Shown in pieces: positions 34,148 through 41,757 of a stretch of DNA of 41,757 bases. Below the pieces are notes generated by a model that saw nothing but the letters and a program-made list of their open reading frames with translations, searched no databases and was not told where the DNA came from. A program made the translations under genes and the position numbers. Within the stretch, counting starts at the first letter, position 1; each line of letters opens with the position of its first letter. Source of the DNA: JAAUQA01 sp036351435 (GTDB lineage Bacteria; Pseudomonadota; Gammaproteobacteria; Competibacterales; Competibacteraceae); the NCBI GenBank assembly GCA_036351435.1, contig JAZBPA010000128.1, forward strand, positions 1-41,757, written 5' to 3'.

Positions 34148-36266
34148 AACGGCTATCTTTGATAAGCCTAGTCAGGAGTCGATTCCGAAGGCATCGCAGC
34201 ATCGGATCAGGCACGATCAAATCGGTTTCTCACTGCGGTACAAAATTTTCCTGGCGGCCTTCCTACTCGTTTTCGTCAGCTTGGCAGCAGCGCTCGTTGC
34301 GATTAAGGTTCGCGCCACAGCAGTCACTTATCACACAATCGACAATGGCATGAAAACCGCCGGAGATAGCTTCCGTACTTTCTTGGCTGGCCGGTTGGCA
34401 CTGGCGCAAACGGCAGTTGGACAGATGGCCGATGATCCTAATACCGTCGCTGCCCTAACTCAAACCGATCATCAAACCGTTTTGGATTATTTACAAGCCA
34501 AGCAGCAAAGTGTGCTTGCAACCGTGGACTATGTCATGGCGCTCGATGCACAGGGTAAACTCATTGCCCGCACTGACAGAGTCACTGAAACGGGAGTCTA
34601 TTTGGCTGACCGGTCACCGCTGTTCGCCGCACCATTGAACGGACAGGCAGCGTGGGGATTTGCCCGCAAAGGCAAGCAACTGTTACTGATGAGCGCAGCG
34701 CCAGTACGGGAACGGGGGATCAATGTGGTCGGGGCATTGGTATTCGCTTACCCCATTGATGTGACTTTCGCCACTGCCGCTAAAATCTCTACCCATGCCG
34801 ATGCGACGTTTCTGATCCAAACCCCACAGGGTTGGGTAACCGCTGCGACTACCTTAATCGGCTTGGAAACCGATACTTTGCGTGAAAATCTCGTCGCTCA
34901 CTTACCAGTCATCAATAGTGATTCCTTAACAAAGCGCATTGTGGGGCCGATAGAAATCGCCTTGGATGAAGATGATCGCAGTATTGTGATCGCTGTGCCG
35001 CTGGCATCAGCTTCCGACAGTCTGATTGGGTTATTCGTCGGCTCACGCTCGTTATTTCGAGAGATGGCGGTATATCGACAGATCCGGGAAACAGTAATAT
35101 ATGTAAGTCTCGGTGCTTTACTTCTGGCCTCAATAGTGGCGTTTTGGCTGGCGCGGCGAATTACCCAGCCTATCACTAGCTTAGTGACATTGACCGAGGA
35201 AGTAGCCGAAGGAAATTTCGCTGCCCCAATCCCCTCAGCACCCAACGATGAGACCGGTTTATTGACCCGAGCATTCGCCCGGATGTTAGTCGAATTACGC
35301 CAGAAAGCTGAAATGGAAGACTACTTGCGCCAGTTACCTAACCAAGCAGCCAATCCGGCGACCGGACAGCCGTTGTCTGCAGCATCCGCAGCAGCCGTGG
35401 AGATCACGACAGTCACGCCGTTAGCACAACCATCCAATGCTAACTTGACACCCGGCCTAGTTTTCCAAGATCGCTACGAAATCATCAAGCCGCTCGGTTC
35501 CGGTGGAATGGCGACGGTGTACCTCGCTCAAGATCGGAAACTGGATGAGAAGCTGGCCATCAAAACCATTCATCCTGAAGTGATCCAACGTGATCCGCTC
35601 GCATTGGAACGGTTCAAACAGGAAATTAAACTGGCCCGGCGTATTACCGATCGGCACGTGCTGCGCACCTTTGACTTTGGCGAAGTCGGAACAGTTTTTT
35701 TCATCACCATGGAATATATGGAAGGCGTTACGCTGAAGGTGCTGTTGCAGCAGCGTAAGCTGATGCCGCTGGGCCCTGGTCTTCACCTGGCGAAGCAAAT
35801 CTGTTCCGGGTTAGCCGCGGCTCATGAACAAGGCGTGATACATCGGGATATCAAGCCACAGAATATGCTGGTCGATCCCAAAGGTCATTGTAAGTTGATG
35901 GATTTTGGTCTCGCCCGCTTGTCCGACTCAGCGGCGATTACCCGCACCGGCTTGATCATGGGCACCCCACATTACATGAGTCCCGAACAAGCCGAAGGGA
36001 CAGCGTTGGACGCTCGCAGCGATATATATTCCACCGGTGTGGTGTTATACGAGATGTTTTCGGGAAAATTGCCGTTCGACGGCGACACAGCCCTTAGCAT
36101 CGCGCTGCAACATGTAAAAGAAGACCCACCCCAACCCAGTCAAACCGGCATTACTATTCCTGCAGGACTGGAGCGGATTATCTTGAAGGCGATGGCGAAA
36201 AAGCCAGCTGATCGCTACCCGCACATAAACGATCTCTATGAGGATCTTTCGGGTATTGTAAGCTGA
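34131..36266 (+). CDS. Cache-HAMP-Ser/Thr protein kinase (transmembrane)
   Basis: A 711-residue receptor kinase. TM1 is at about residues 38-60. A periplasmic double-Cache-like sensor follows (ALDAQGKLIARTDRVTETGVYLADRSPLF), then TM2 at about 322-345 and HAMP at 345-400. The kinase domain starts near residue 448: glycine loop GSGGMATVY (456-), ATP lysine K478, HRDIKPQN with catalytic D573, D591 of DFG, and SPEQAEG. All catalytic residues are intact. The start is taken as ATG 34131 inside the cupredoxin gene; an ATG at 34056 would add 25 residues read mainly from that gene. Receptor-type kinases with HAMP usually carry histidine kinase domains, so this design is unusual. The ligand is unknown. 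Confidence 0.9.
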   Translation: MASNTETAIFDKPSQESIPKASQHRIRHDQIGFSLRYKIFLAAFLLVFVSLAAALVAIKVRATAVTYHTIDNGMKTAGDSFRTFLAGRLALAQTAVGQMADDPNTVAALTQTDHQTVLDYLQAKQQSVLATVDYVMALDAQGKLIARTDRVTETGVYLADRSPLFAAPLNGQAAWGFARKGKQLLLMSAAPVRERGINVVGALVFAYPIDVTFATAAKISTHADATFLIQTPQGWVTAATTLIGLETDTLRENLVAHLPVINSDSLTKRIVGPIEIALDEDDRSIVIAVPLASASDSLIGLFVGSRSLFREMAVYRQIRETVIYVSLGALLLASIVAFWLARRITQPITSLVTLTEEVAEGNFAAPIPSAPNDETGLLTRAFARMLVELRQKAEMEDYLRQLPNQAANPATGQPLSAASAAAVEITTVTPLAQPSNANLTPGLVFQDRYEIIKPLGSGGMATVYLAQDRKLDEKLAIKTIHPEVIQRDPLALERFKQEIKLARRITDRHVLRTFDFGEVGTVFFITMEYMEGVTLKVLLQQRKLMPLGPGLHLAKQICSGLAAAHEQGVIHRDIKPQNMLVDPKGHCKLMDFGLARLSDSAAITRTGLIMGTPHYMSPEQAEGTALDARSDIYSTGVVLYEMFSGKLPFDGDTALSIALQHVKEDPPQPSQTGITIPAGLERIILKAMAKKPADRYPHINDLYEDLSGIVS

Positions 36267-36342
36267 AAGCTAATCTGCTCAATCAGTAGCACCTTTTTAG
36301 TGTTTGGGTTTATGCGTTATTACAAGACCTGACGCCCTCATA

Positions 36343-37851
36343 TTAATCCTGTTGAATAGCCGCCAACATGTCACGACGAAAAAACAGCAAGGCAAGCCCT
36401 TCATGCACCGCTGGTTCCCAAAGTGACCAAGCGGGTGAAGGCGCTGGCCAAACGGATGCCACTTCATCGGCCAGGTCAGGAAAGGCATGTTCAGCAAGAC
36501 AGTTCAGTACCGCCCGCAACCGCCATTCAGTCGCCTTAGCTGTGGCAATACGATCACGTAATTGCATTAACACGGTTCGGGTTAACCGCTCACTCCAAAC
36601 CGGCACACTATCCAAGCCACTCAAGACCCGTCCATTGGTAACAGAGGACTGTTCTAACAGCTTGAATATATAAGCTTCACGTTGGGTATGCGACAGGATG
36701 TTCAACAACCCTTTTACTTCGGCCCAATCTTCGGGCAATTCAGATAATAACGTTTCCGCCCAAGCGACATCCTTATGGCGCAATGTTGCTCTGGCCCAGC
36801 CAATAAGCAACGCTTGCCGCCACTCATTGTTACGAGTTGCTTGCACGATGTCATAGGGAGACCTATCCCATTGTTGACACCAACTGTCGGGCGGTACTGC
36901 ACTCAAAATCTGCGCGAGTAGCCATGCCCGCTCGCCTAAATCGCGTTGCGAGCGGGCGAGTTTAGGATCGATACCATCCCGTAACCAATTTTGACTATCT
37001 GCACGCGGCGCCTCAACTTGGATAACATCTCGTTTTGGCCACTTGCTGGGTTGAAAATGCAGCAACTGTAAGGCGGACGTACTCAACCGTTGAACTAGCC
37101 GGGAATCCGACAGGTGAGCAAGCAACTCAGCAGCTGTGCGGCGTACTTCTTTGCTGCGATCATCCAAAGCCTGCTCCAGAAACGGTTCGTCCTCCATATC
37201 CAGGTGCGTGGTTAATACGCCGAGGAATGCGGTCCGATCTTTAGCCGATTCTTGTGACCAGTTTGCATTTAGCAACTCTCGAACACGGGCTGGGGTGTGA
37301 TGTCGCATACCGCGCAGAAAAATCAAACGTTGCTCGCGAGTACCGGTCTCCCAAACGCTTTCATCGCTGTGCTTTATAGCGTAATGCCAGTCTGGATTTT
37401 GTTCGGCCAACCAATGTCCACGTTGACCTAGCACCGGTACGATCAAATCTCGTAAACCAACCTTTATCCGCCCGGTTTCGAGCAGTTCCGGCAGGCAGCT
37501 TGCGGGTACCCGTTTCCCGGCCTGTCTTAGTGCCGTCAACCATTCCGGCAACACTTTGCTGTAATCCCCCTGCAGCATCATTTTCAGGTGGCTCGTAGCC
37601 GTTTCTATACAAGTCGGTTGTTCGTCGTTTGCACAGACCGTGAGTAGCGTTGCTGGACCGTTAATGGGAAGTTGCCCTGCCCGTCGCCACAATGTGGCCA
37701 AACCAGCCACACTCAGTAACGCTTGCTCTTGATCGCTCCAGTCGATGTGCTTGAACGCTTCGCCTAAACCACCGGCAGGCATCGACATATTCAGGGTTTG
37801 TTGTCCTGTGCCCAGTAAGGCGGTGGCTAAGAGATCTTGCCAGAGTTGCAT
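36343..37851 (-). CDS. DUF5691 domain-containing protein
   Basis: A 502-residue soluble helical protein of the DUF5691 type, recognised from its start (LWQDLLATALLGTGQQ), the segment LPEWLTALRQAGKRVPASCLPELLETG and the helical-repeat feel of FLEQALDDRSKEVRRTAAELLAHL. The family is of unknown function but is repeatedly found next to SWIM zinc-finger genes and often MoxR-type ATPase and VWA genes. Here the SWIM gene lies immediately upstream with a 15-base gap on the same strand; the ATPase and VWA partners do not follow. Confidence 0.85.
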   Translation of the reverse strand: MQLWQDLLATALLGTGQQTLNMSMPAGGLGEAFKHIDWSDQEQALLSVAGLATLWRRAGQLPINGPATLLTVCANDEQPTCIETATSHLKMMLQGDYSKVLPEWLTALRQAGKRVPASCLPELLETGRIKVGLRDLIVPVLGQRGHWLAEQNPDWHYAIKHSDESVWETGTREQRLIFLRGMRHHTPARVRELLNANWSQESAKDRTAFLGVLTTHLDMEDEPFLEQALDDRSKEVRRTAAELLAHLSDSRLVQRLSTSALQLLHFQPSKWPKRDVIQVEAPRADSQNWLRDGIDPKLARSQRDLGERAWLLAQILSAVPPDSWCQQWDRSPYDIVQATRNNEWRQALLIGWARATLRHKDVAWAETLLSELPEDWAEVKGLLNILSHTQREAYIFKLLEQSSVTNGRVLSGLDSVPVWSERLTRTVLMQLRDRIATAKATEWRLRAVLNCLAEHAFPDLADEVASVWPAPSPAWSLWEPAVHEGLALLFFRRDMLAAIQQD

Positions 37852-37866
37852 AATGGGAATTAGGCC

Positions 37867-39198
37867 CTAGAAATACACGGGGTGATCATCCCGCCAGGCG
37901 CTCAGCGGCCTCAGATAGCGACCATCCCATTCACCGAACACCGTCAAGGGTTGTCCGCCACTGATTGCCAGCAACTGCCAGTAATCACGAAATTGAGGGT
38001 GTAATAGTAATTGCTGCCCGGCGGCATCGCGCACCAAGCGCTGCTCACCGTCTTGACAAGGAATCAGCTTCTGGATAGCGGCGGGGAAAACCTCCAACCA
38101 GGGTTGTTGGGCGAGGCTATCCGCGTAGCCCGCCAAGCAAGCAGCGATTGATGGCAGCGCCGACAGATTCACGGTTGCTTGAGGAGCATCTTGCCGATTT
38201 CTCAGCAGTGCCCGTAACGGATGGTTGCTCGGCAAAAACCCCACTTCAGCGTCCAATGATCTACCCAGCACCAAGCCGCTGTCTAATGGTTGGTTCTGAA
38301 ACGCGAAATCCAGGATCAGCGCGTCGCGTTGTTGGGTCCGGCCACGCAACCAAGTACGCCGCACCTGCAGACGTTCCTCTTCATACTGATACTGGCCGAG
38401 TATCAACCAATGGTCTTTCACCCAAGCGGCGGCGGGCAGGTCCTCCGCTTTGTAGGTCCAGCCGATGGCCGTGCGGACATCGGCCTGCACCAGTTCAGAC
38501 AAAGTATCCAGCCTTCGATACGCGGCCAGCAATAAGTGCAACAAACCTATGCGCTCTAACAACCGTTCGTTCCAGCCATCGCCGGAAGCTGTAATGCTCG
38601 CCATTTCCCTCACCTGGCGGGCCAAGCCAGGGGCTTGTGCATCGACCATGCGAGCTGCGATAGCGTCCCAATAGCGTGCTGGTTGCAATTGTCCATGCGC
38701 TAATCCTTGTCGCACCAAGTCGCTGAGCCAGCGTTCCAACTCGGCAATTCCTGTCGCCACCTTAGCTTGGCGTTGCGCGATACGTTTGGTTTTAGCTGCT
38801 GCATTGCGCTGATCTGCATCGGTTTCAGGCAGAGCGCCCGTTGATTTAGCGGCTTTACGTTGGGCCGACTGGTCGCGCCTGTTCAACCATTCGGTTACCC
38901 AGTCTGGGAGCGGTTGTTCTTCGAAAACCGCAGTCTGGGCGGTAAACAGTAGGAATAAGCCGAGTGCATGTTTGCAGGGAAATTTGCGGCTGGGACAACT
39001 ACATTTGAACGCCGGTTCGTTGAGTTCGATCTGAGTTTGGTAGGGCCGAGCACCGCTGCCTTTGCATTCGCCCCACAATACTCGCTGGGTATTGCCCAGA
39101 CTAGACCACTGGCTAGCTCGCGCCAAGTCGCGTCCAGCCTTGACCGAGGCGGTATCAGGAGCAAGGGCAGTAACCCGTTCGGCTGTCCAAGTGGTCAT
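37867..39198 (-). CDS. SWIM zinc-finger family protein
   Basis: A 443-residue protein with an N-terminal SWIM motif, CxCx(n)CxH: C66, C68, C75 and H77 in FKCSCPSRKFPCKHALG. SWIM domains bind zinc and are used for nucleic acid or protein contacts. The remainder is helical (RWLSDLVRQGLAHGQLQPARYWDAIAARMVDAQAPGLAR is typical) followed by a mixed domain with DLPAAAWVKDHW and LLHPQFRDYWQL. It forms a two-gene unit with DUF5691. Biological role unknown; no DNA-repair or defence gene is adjacent. Confidence 0.87.
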   Translation of the reverse strand: MTTWTAERVTALAPDTASVKAGRDLARASQWSSLGNTQRVLWGECKGSGARPYQTQIELNEPAFKCSCPSRKFPCKHALGLFLLFTAQTAVFEEQPLPDWVTEWLNRRDQSAQRKAAKSTGALPETDADQRNAAAKTKRIAQRQAKVATGIAELERWLSDLVRQGLAHGQLQPARYWDAIAARMVDAQAPGLARQVREMASITASGDGWNERLLERIGLLHLLLAAYRRLDTLSELVQADVRTAIGWTYKAEDLPAAAWVKDHWLILGQYQYEEERLQVRRTWLRGRTQQRDALILDFAFQNQPLDSGLVLGRSLDAEVGFLPSNHPLRALLRNRQDAPQATVNLSALPSIAACLAGYADSLAQQPWLEVFPAAIQKLIPCQDGEQRLVRDAAGQQLLLHPQFRDYWQLLAISGGQPLTVFGEWDGRYLRPLSAWRDDHPVYF

Positions 39199-39325
39199 GA
39201 GTTGGAGGGATTACATCAACGGCCAGTCAAAACAGTATCTTAACGACTGAGGCCAGCTAAAACCAGCAACAACAGGCCAATTTGGCCTTTACTCTTCTCC
39301 GAGTTTCTGTGGTTCCAAATGCTTA

Positions 39326-39357
39326 AAAGGGGATTCATCCGCAGAAGAATCCCCTTT
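39326..39357. terminator. 11-bp hairpin terminator (likely bidirectional)
   Basis: AAAGGGGATTC (39326-39336) pairs perfectly with GAATCCCCTTT (39347-39357) across a ten-base loop. On the minus strand the stem ends in a short T-run, and it lies 73 bases after the htrA-family gene, so it should end that transcript before the SWIM gene promoter. Confidence 0.8.
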
Positions 39358-39429
39358 CTATCGAAGCCTAGCCGAATAACGTGAGTTTCGCGTATCGATT
39401 ACTCGGGCATGTCTTGATCAGTCCATCCA

Positions 39430-40836
39430 TCACTCTTTGGCATCAGGAATAGTTAATGCTAAGAACTGTGCGCTGTTTCCGCGCTGGACGCGAATTGCAA
39501 ACGGTTTCCCAGCAGGTAACTTCTCAATCACACTTTGGAGCTGGGCAACATTTTTGATTTCCTCGTTGCCGATCCGGGTGATGATGTCATTGGGTTGGAT
39601 GCCGGCATCGGCGGCTGGTCCTTCGCCCACTTCTTTCACCAACACACCGGCAATCTCCTTACTTTGCTCCTCCGTCAATTCTTCAACCACAATCCCCAAC
39701 CGATTACGCTCAGGTTCTGCAGGCGTGGCAGCGCGCGCGCCCACATTGTCGGGCAACTCTTTGATCTGTACTGATAGCTGTTGCTCTTTGCCGTTTCGAA
39801 CCACAGTAACCGATGCCGCCACATCCGGCCGTATTCGGCCTACTAAGGGAGGAAGATCGCTGAAACGAGTAATCGGTTTGCCGTTAAATGCAATGATGAT
39901 ATCGCCGGCTTCGATTCCAGCAGTCTGTGCCGGGCTATCCGGCAACACCTGACCGACCAAGGCACCCTGAGGTCTATCCAAACCGAAAGACTGGGCTAAT
40001 TCCGCAGTCACTTCTTGAATCAGCACGCCAAGCCAGCCACGCGATACCTTACCAAAGGTTTTGAGCTGATCCGCTACTTCCATGGCTACATTGATGGGAA
40101 TGGCGAAAGACACCCCTTGATAACCGCCGGTACGGCTGTAAATCTGGGAGTTGATGCCGATCACTTCGCCATTAAGATTAAACAATGGCCCCCCCGAATT
40201 GCCGGGATTCACTGCAGCGTCGGTTTGGATAAAGGGCACGTAGTTATCGCTGGGTAAACTCCGCCCCAATGCGCTGATAATGCCCTGAGTCGCGGTACTT
40301 TCGAAACCGAACGGCGACCCGATGGCCAATACCCATTGACCCACCTTGAGCTTCGCGGAATCGCCGATTTTCACGGCGGGTAAGTTATCCGCCTCAACTT
40401 TCAACAAGGCAATATCGCTGCGCGGATCCGCACCGATTACCTTGGCCGGCAATTCCCGCCGATCACCGAGTCCAACCGTAATGCTGTCGTTGTTCTCAAC
40501 GACATGCGCGTTGGTTAGCACATAACCGTCGGTCGAGATAATGAAGCCGGAACCCACCGAAGATAACGGGCGACCGCGTGGCATCTGCTCCGGCATGTCT
40601 TCGAAAAAACGTTTGAAATACTCATGAAAAGGGCTGTCCTCGGGGAACGGCAACTGCGGAGTGCCAGGTCGTTCCGAACGGCTTGGGTTGCTCGCGTTGA
40701 TGCTGACCACAGCCGCACGATTTGTTTCCACTAACTGGGTAAAATCAGGAAATTCTCTGGCCTGCGCGCCCCAGCAAAACAGTAACCCGCTGGCTAACAA
40801 AATCCAATTTACTGCTGTGCGATTCATGAATGTCAT
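39430..40836 (-). CDS. Do-family periplasmic serine endoprotease (DegP/DegQ-like)
   Basis: A 468-residue periplasmic protease-chaperone. Signal peptide WILLASGLLFCWGAQA, trypsin-like domain, then two PDZ domains. The catalytic triad in ATG-start numbering is H111 (TNAHVVEN), D141 (RSDIALL) and S214 (NPGNSGGP). PDZ1 lies about 260-355 (PQGALVGQVLPDSPAQTAGIEAGDIIIAFNG) and PDZ2 about 375-465. It degrades or refolds misfolded envelope proteins. Start ATG 40836 is used; GTG one codon earlier and ATG at 40824 are possible, with GAGAGG upstream. The gene appears monocistronic. The choice between degP and degQ/mucD is not decided here. Confidence 0.94.
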   Translation of the reverse strand: MTFMNRTAVNWILLASGLLFCWGAQAREFPDFTQLVETNRAAVVSINASNPSRSERPGTPQLPFPEDSPFHEYFKRFFEDMPEQMPRGRPLSSVGSGFIISTDGYVLTNAHVVENNDSITVGLGDRRELPAKVIGADPRSDIALLKVEADNLPAVKIGDSAKLKVGQWVLAIGSPFGFESTATQGIISALGRSLPSDNYVPFIQTDAAVNPGNSGGPLFNLNGEVIGINSQIYSRTGGYQGVSFAIPINVAMEVADQLKTFGKVSRGWLGVLIQEVTAELAQSFGLDRPQGALVGQVLPDSPAQTAGIEAGDIIIAFNGKPITRFSDLPPLVGRIRPDVAASVTVVRNGKEQQLSVQIKELPDNVGARAATPAEPERNRLGIVVEELTEEQSKEIAGVLVKEVGEGPAADAGIQPNDIITRIGNEEIKNVAQLQSVIEKLPAGKPFAIRVQRGNSAQFLALTIPDAKE

Positions 40837-41060
40837 CACCCGTTATAACCTCTCCGACCCGCCATGCGGACCTTTATCCTCACTGTGATTAATTTAATCG
40901 GCCTTGCTTAGGCCGGCTATTGTTTGTCATTGGTGGACCACCAACCATTGGTTTGGTTCGCGCCTCCAACGCCGCCAGACTCGATAAGTCTTGGCGAAGT
41001 AACGACCTTGAGTTTTAATGATCCATCCGATTGATAATCCATACTCCCCAGGAGATCGCA

Positions 41061-41642
41061 ATGGCTCAAACCCCATCTACAATGCTTGATCTTGGCACCC
41101 CGGCACCGGATTTTGCACTGCCCGAACCGGCCACCGGCAAAACTGTCAGCTTGGCCGATCTCAAGAATGCCCCGGCTTTGCTAGTGGTATTTATGTGCAA
41201 TCACTGCCCGTTCGTCAAACATATTCGTTCAGCGCTAGCGGAATTCGCCCGCGAATATCAAGCCAAGGGCCTGGCGATGGTCGGCATCAGCTCCAACGAT
41301 GTGGCCGATCATCCAGATGATAGCCCGGAGAAAATGGCACAGGAAGTCAAGACAGCCGGTTATGTGTTCCCTTATCTCTACGACGAGGACCAATCAGTCG
41401 CCAAGGCGTATCAGGCGGCCTGTACTCCAGATTTCTTTTTATTCGATGCTGAGCACAAGCTGGTTTATCGCGGGCAGTTCGACGGCAGCCGACCTGGGAA
41501 CCAGCAACCAGTGACCGGCGCGGATCTGCGCGCCGCCGTCGATGCGTTGTTAGCCGGGCAACCGGTGCCGACTGAGCAGAAACCCAGCATCGGTTGTAAT
41601 ATCAAATGGACCGCTGGAAATGCGCCTGCTTATTATCAATAA
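41061..41642 (+). CDS. thioredoxin-fold protein, AhpC/TSA-like
   Basis: A 193-residue cytoplasmic thioredoxin-like protein. The redox motif is C46-NH-C49-P in VFMCNHCPFVKHI, and the fold is typical of the peroxiredoxin-like group (LGTPAPDFALPEPATG, GLAMVGISSNDV, DFFLFDAEHKLVYRGQFD). The conserved tail PSIGCNIKWTAGNAP is characteristic of this subgroup. The ATG at 41061 has GGAG six bases upstream. It probably reduces disulfides or peroxides with thiols; the specific substrate is unknown. It ends at a strong intrinsic terminator. Confidence 0.92.
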   Translation: MAQTPSTMLDLGTPAPDFALPEPATGKTVSLADLKNAPALLVVFMCNHCPFVKHIRSALAEFAREYQAKGLAMVGISSNDVADHPDDSPEKMAQEVKTAGYVFPYLYDEDQSVAKAYQAACTPDFFLFDAEHKLVYRGQFDGSRPGNQQPVTGADLRAAVDALLAGQPVPTEQKPSIGCNIKWTAGNAPAYYQ

Positions 41643-41648
41643 CTAATC

Positions 41649-41683
41649 GTAGGCCGGATGCTGCACTATCCGGCCTACTTTTT
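41649..41683 (+). terminator. strong Rho-independent terminator
   Basis: An 11-base perfect stem, GTAGGCCGGAT (41649-41659) and ATCCGGCCTAC (41668-41678), with an eight-base loop, is followed by five T. It ends the thioredoxin-fold gene. The right arm overlaps the stop codon of the converging leftward gene, and the reverse strand also has a purine/pyrimidine layout that could act in that direction. Confidence 0.93.
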
Positions 41684-41757
41684 CTTGGTGCGGGATCGCA
41701 GCGCCGCCGCGAAGCCTTTTTGCGCCCATTGGCTCATTAGCTCGTCATCTTCTAACG
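41675..41757 (-). CDS. C-terminus of a leftward gene, unidentified
   Basis: Reading leftward from the window edge gives 26 codons ending in TAG at 41675-41677, with residues DELMSQWAQKGFAAALRSRT and a terminal KKK. It is open across the edge, converges on the thioredoxin-fold gene, and ends in the terminator stem. The basic tail may suggest a nucleic-acid-binding or membrane-facing protein, but the fragment is too short to assign. Confidence 0.45.
   Translation of the reverse strand, partial: LEDDELMSQWAQKGFAAALRSRTKKK

Noticed and set aside
1..41757. CRISPR arrays, tRNA/rRNA genes, insertion sequences, prophage
   Set aside because: Looked for direct repeats with spacers, cloverleaf 3' ends, transposase or integrase motifs on both strands; none seen.

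Overview
The window looks like chromosomal DNA from a gammaproteobacterium with a respiratory, probably facultatively lithotrophic or organic-acid-oxidising lifestyle. The family-level evidence is a MoxR/BatABCD operon with a DUF4381 protein, a DUF6279 lipoprotein, a Dld-II plus LldEFG lactate module of the Shewanella type, a multihaem c-type cytochrome with TPRs, and a type-2 malate dehydrogenase. No taxonomic marker (rRNA, ribosomal protein) is present, so genus is not assignable. No tRNA, rRNA, CRISPR array, transposase or phage gene was seen.

Layout. (1) 1-2913: a GC-rich block (about two thirds G+C by hand count) with three HupE/UreJ-like membrane proteins and one secreted protein of unknown function. 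It ends at a strong UUCG terminator at 3028-3051. (2) 3139-9575: a tightly packed, often overlapping operon moxR - DUF58 - DUF4381 - batA - batB - batC-like TPR - batD, in clearly lower G+C DNA, followed by an octahaem cytochrome/HEAT/TPR protein (to 11904). (3) 11993-16721: a mixed block with a DUF6279 lipoprotein, moaA, a secreted Cache protein, an unrecognised membrane-anchored coiled-coil protein with a strong internal composition change, and a FadR-family (LldR/PdhR-like) regulator. (4) 16986-28910: a lactate/pyruvate catabolic island. It holds lldE-lldF-lldG (lutABC), a four-gene 2-oxoacid:ferredoxin oxidoreductase operon whose last gene fuses a GltD-like NAD(P)H/FAD module to a 2[4Fe-4S] ferredoxin domain, an OsmC protein, a small Cys-containing hypothetical, and a 945-aa FAD/Fe-S D-lactate dehydrogenase. 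(5) 28970-36266: a CBS-PAS-hybrid histidine kinase, malate dehydrogenase, a cupredoxin protein, and a Cache-HAMP-Ser/Thr kinase overlapping it. (6) 36343-41757: a DUF5691/SWIM zinc-finger pair, a Do-family periplasmic protease, a thioredoxin-fold protein, a strong terminator, and the C-terminus of a leftward gene.

How it fits together. D- and L-lactate would be oxidised to pyruvate by Dld-II and LldEFG. Pyruvate could then be converted to acetyl-CoA by the oxidoreductase, with electrons passed through the ferredoxin-like domain to or from NAD(P)H on the fused subunit. Malate dehydrogenase serves the TCA side. A perfect TGGTC-T-GACCA palindrome in front of dld and two imperfect versions in the lldE/regulator intergenic region suggest that the FadR-family regulator controls both lactate loci. 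The functions are family-level assignments. The regulatory link and the electron-flow model are inferences.
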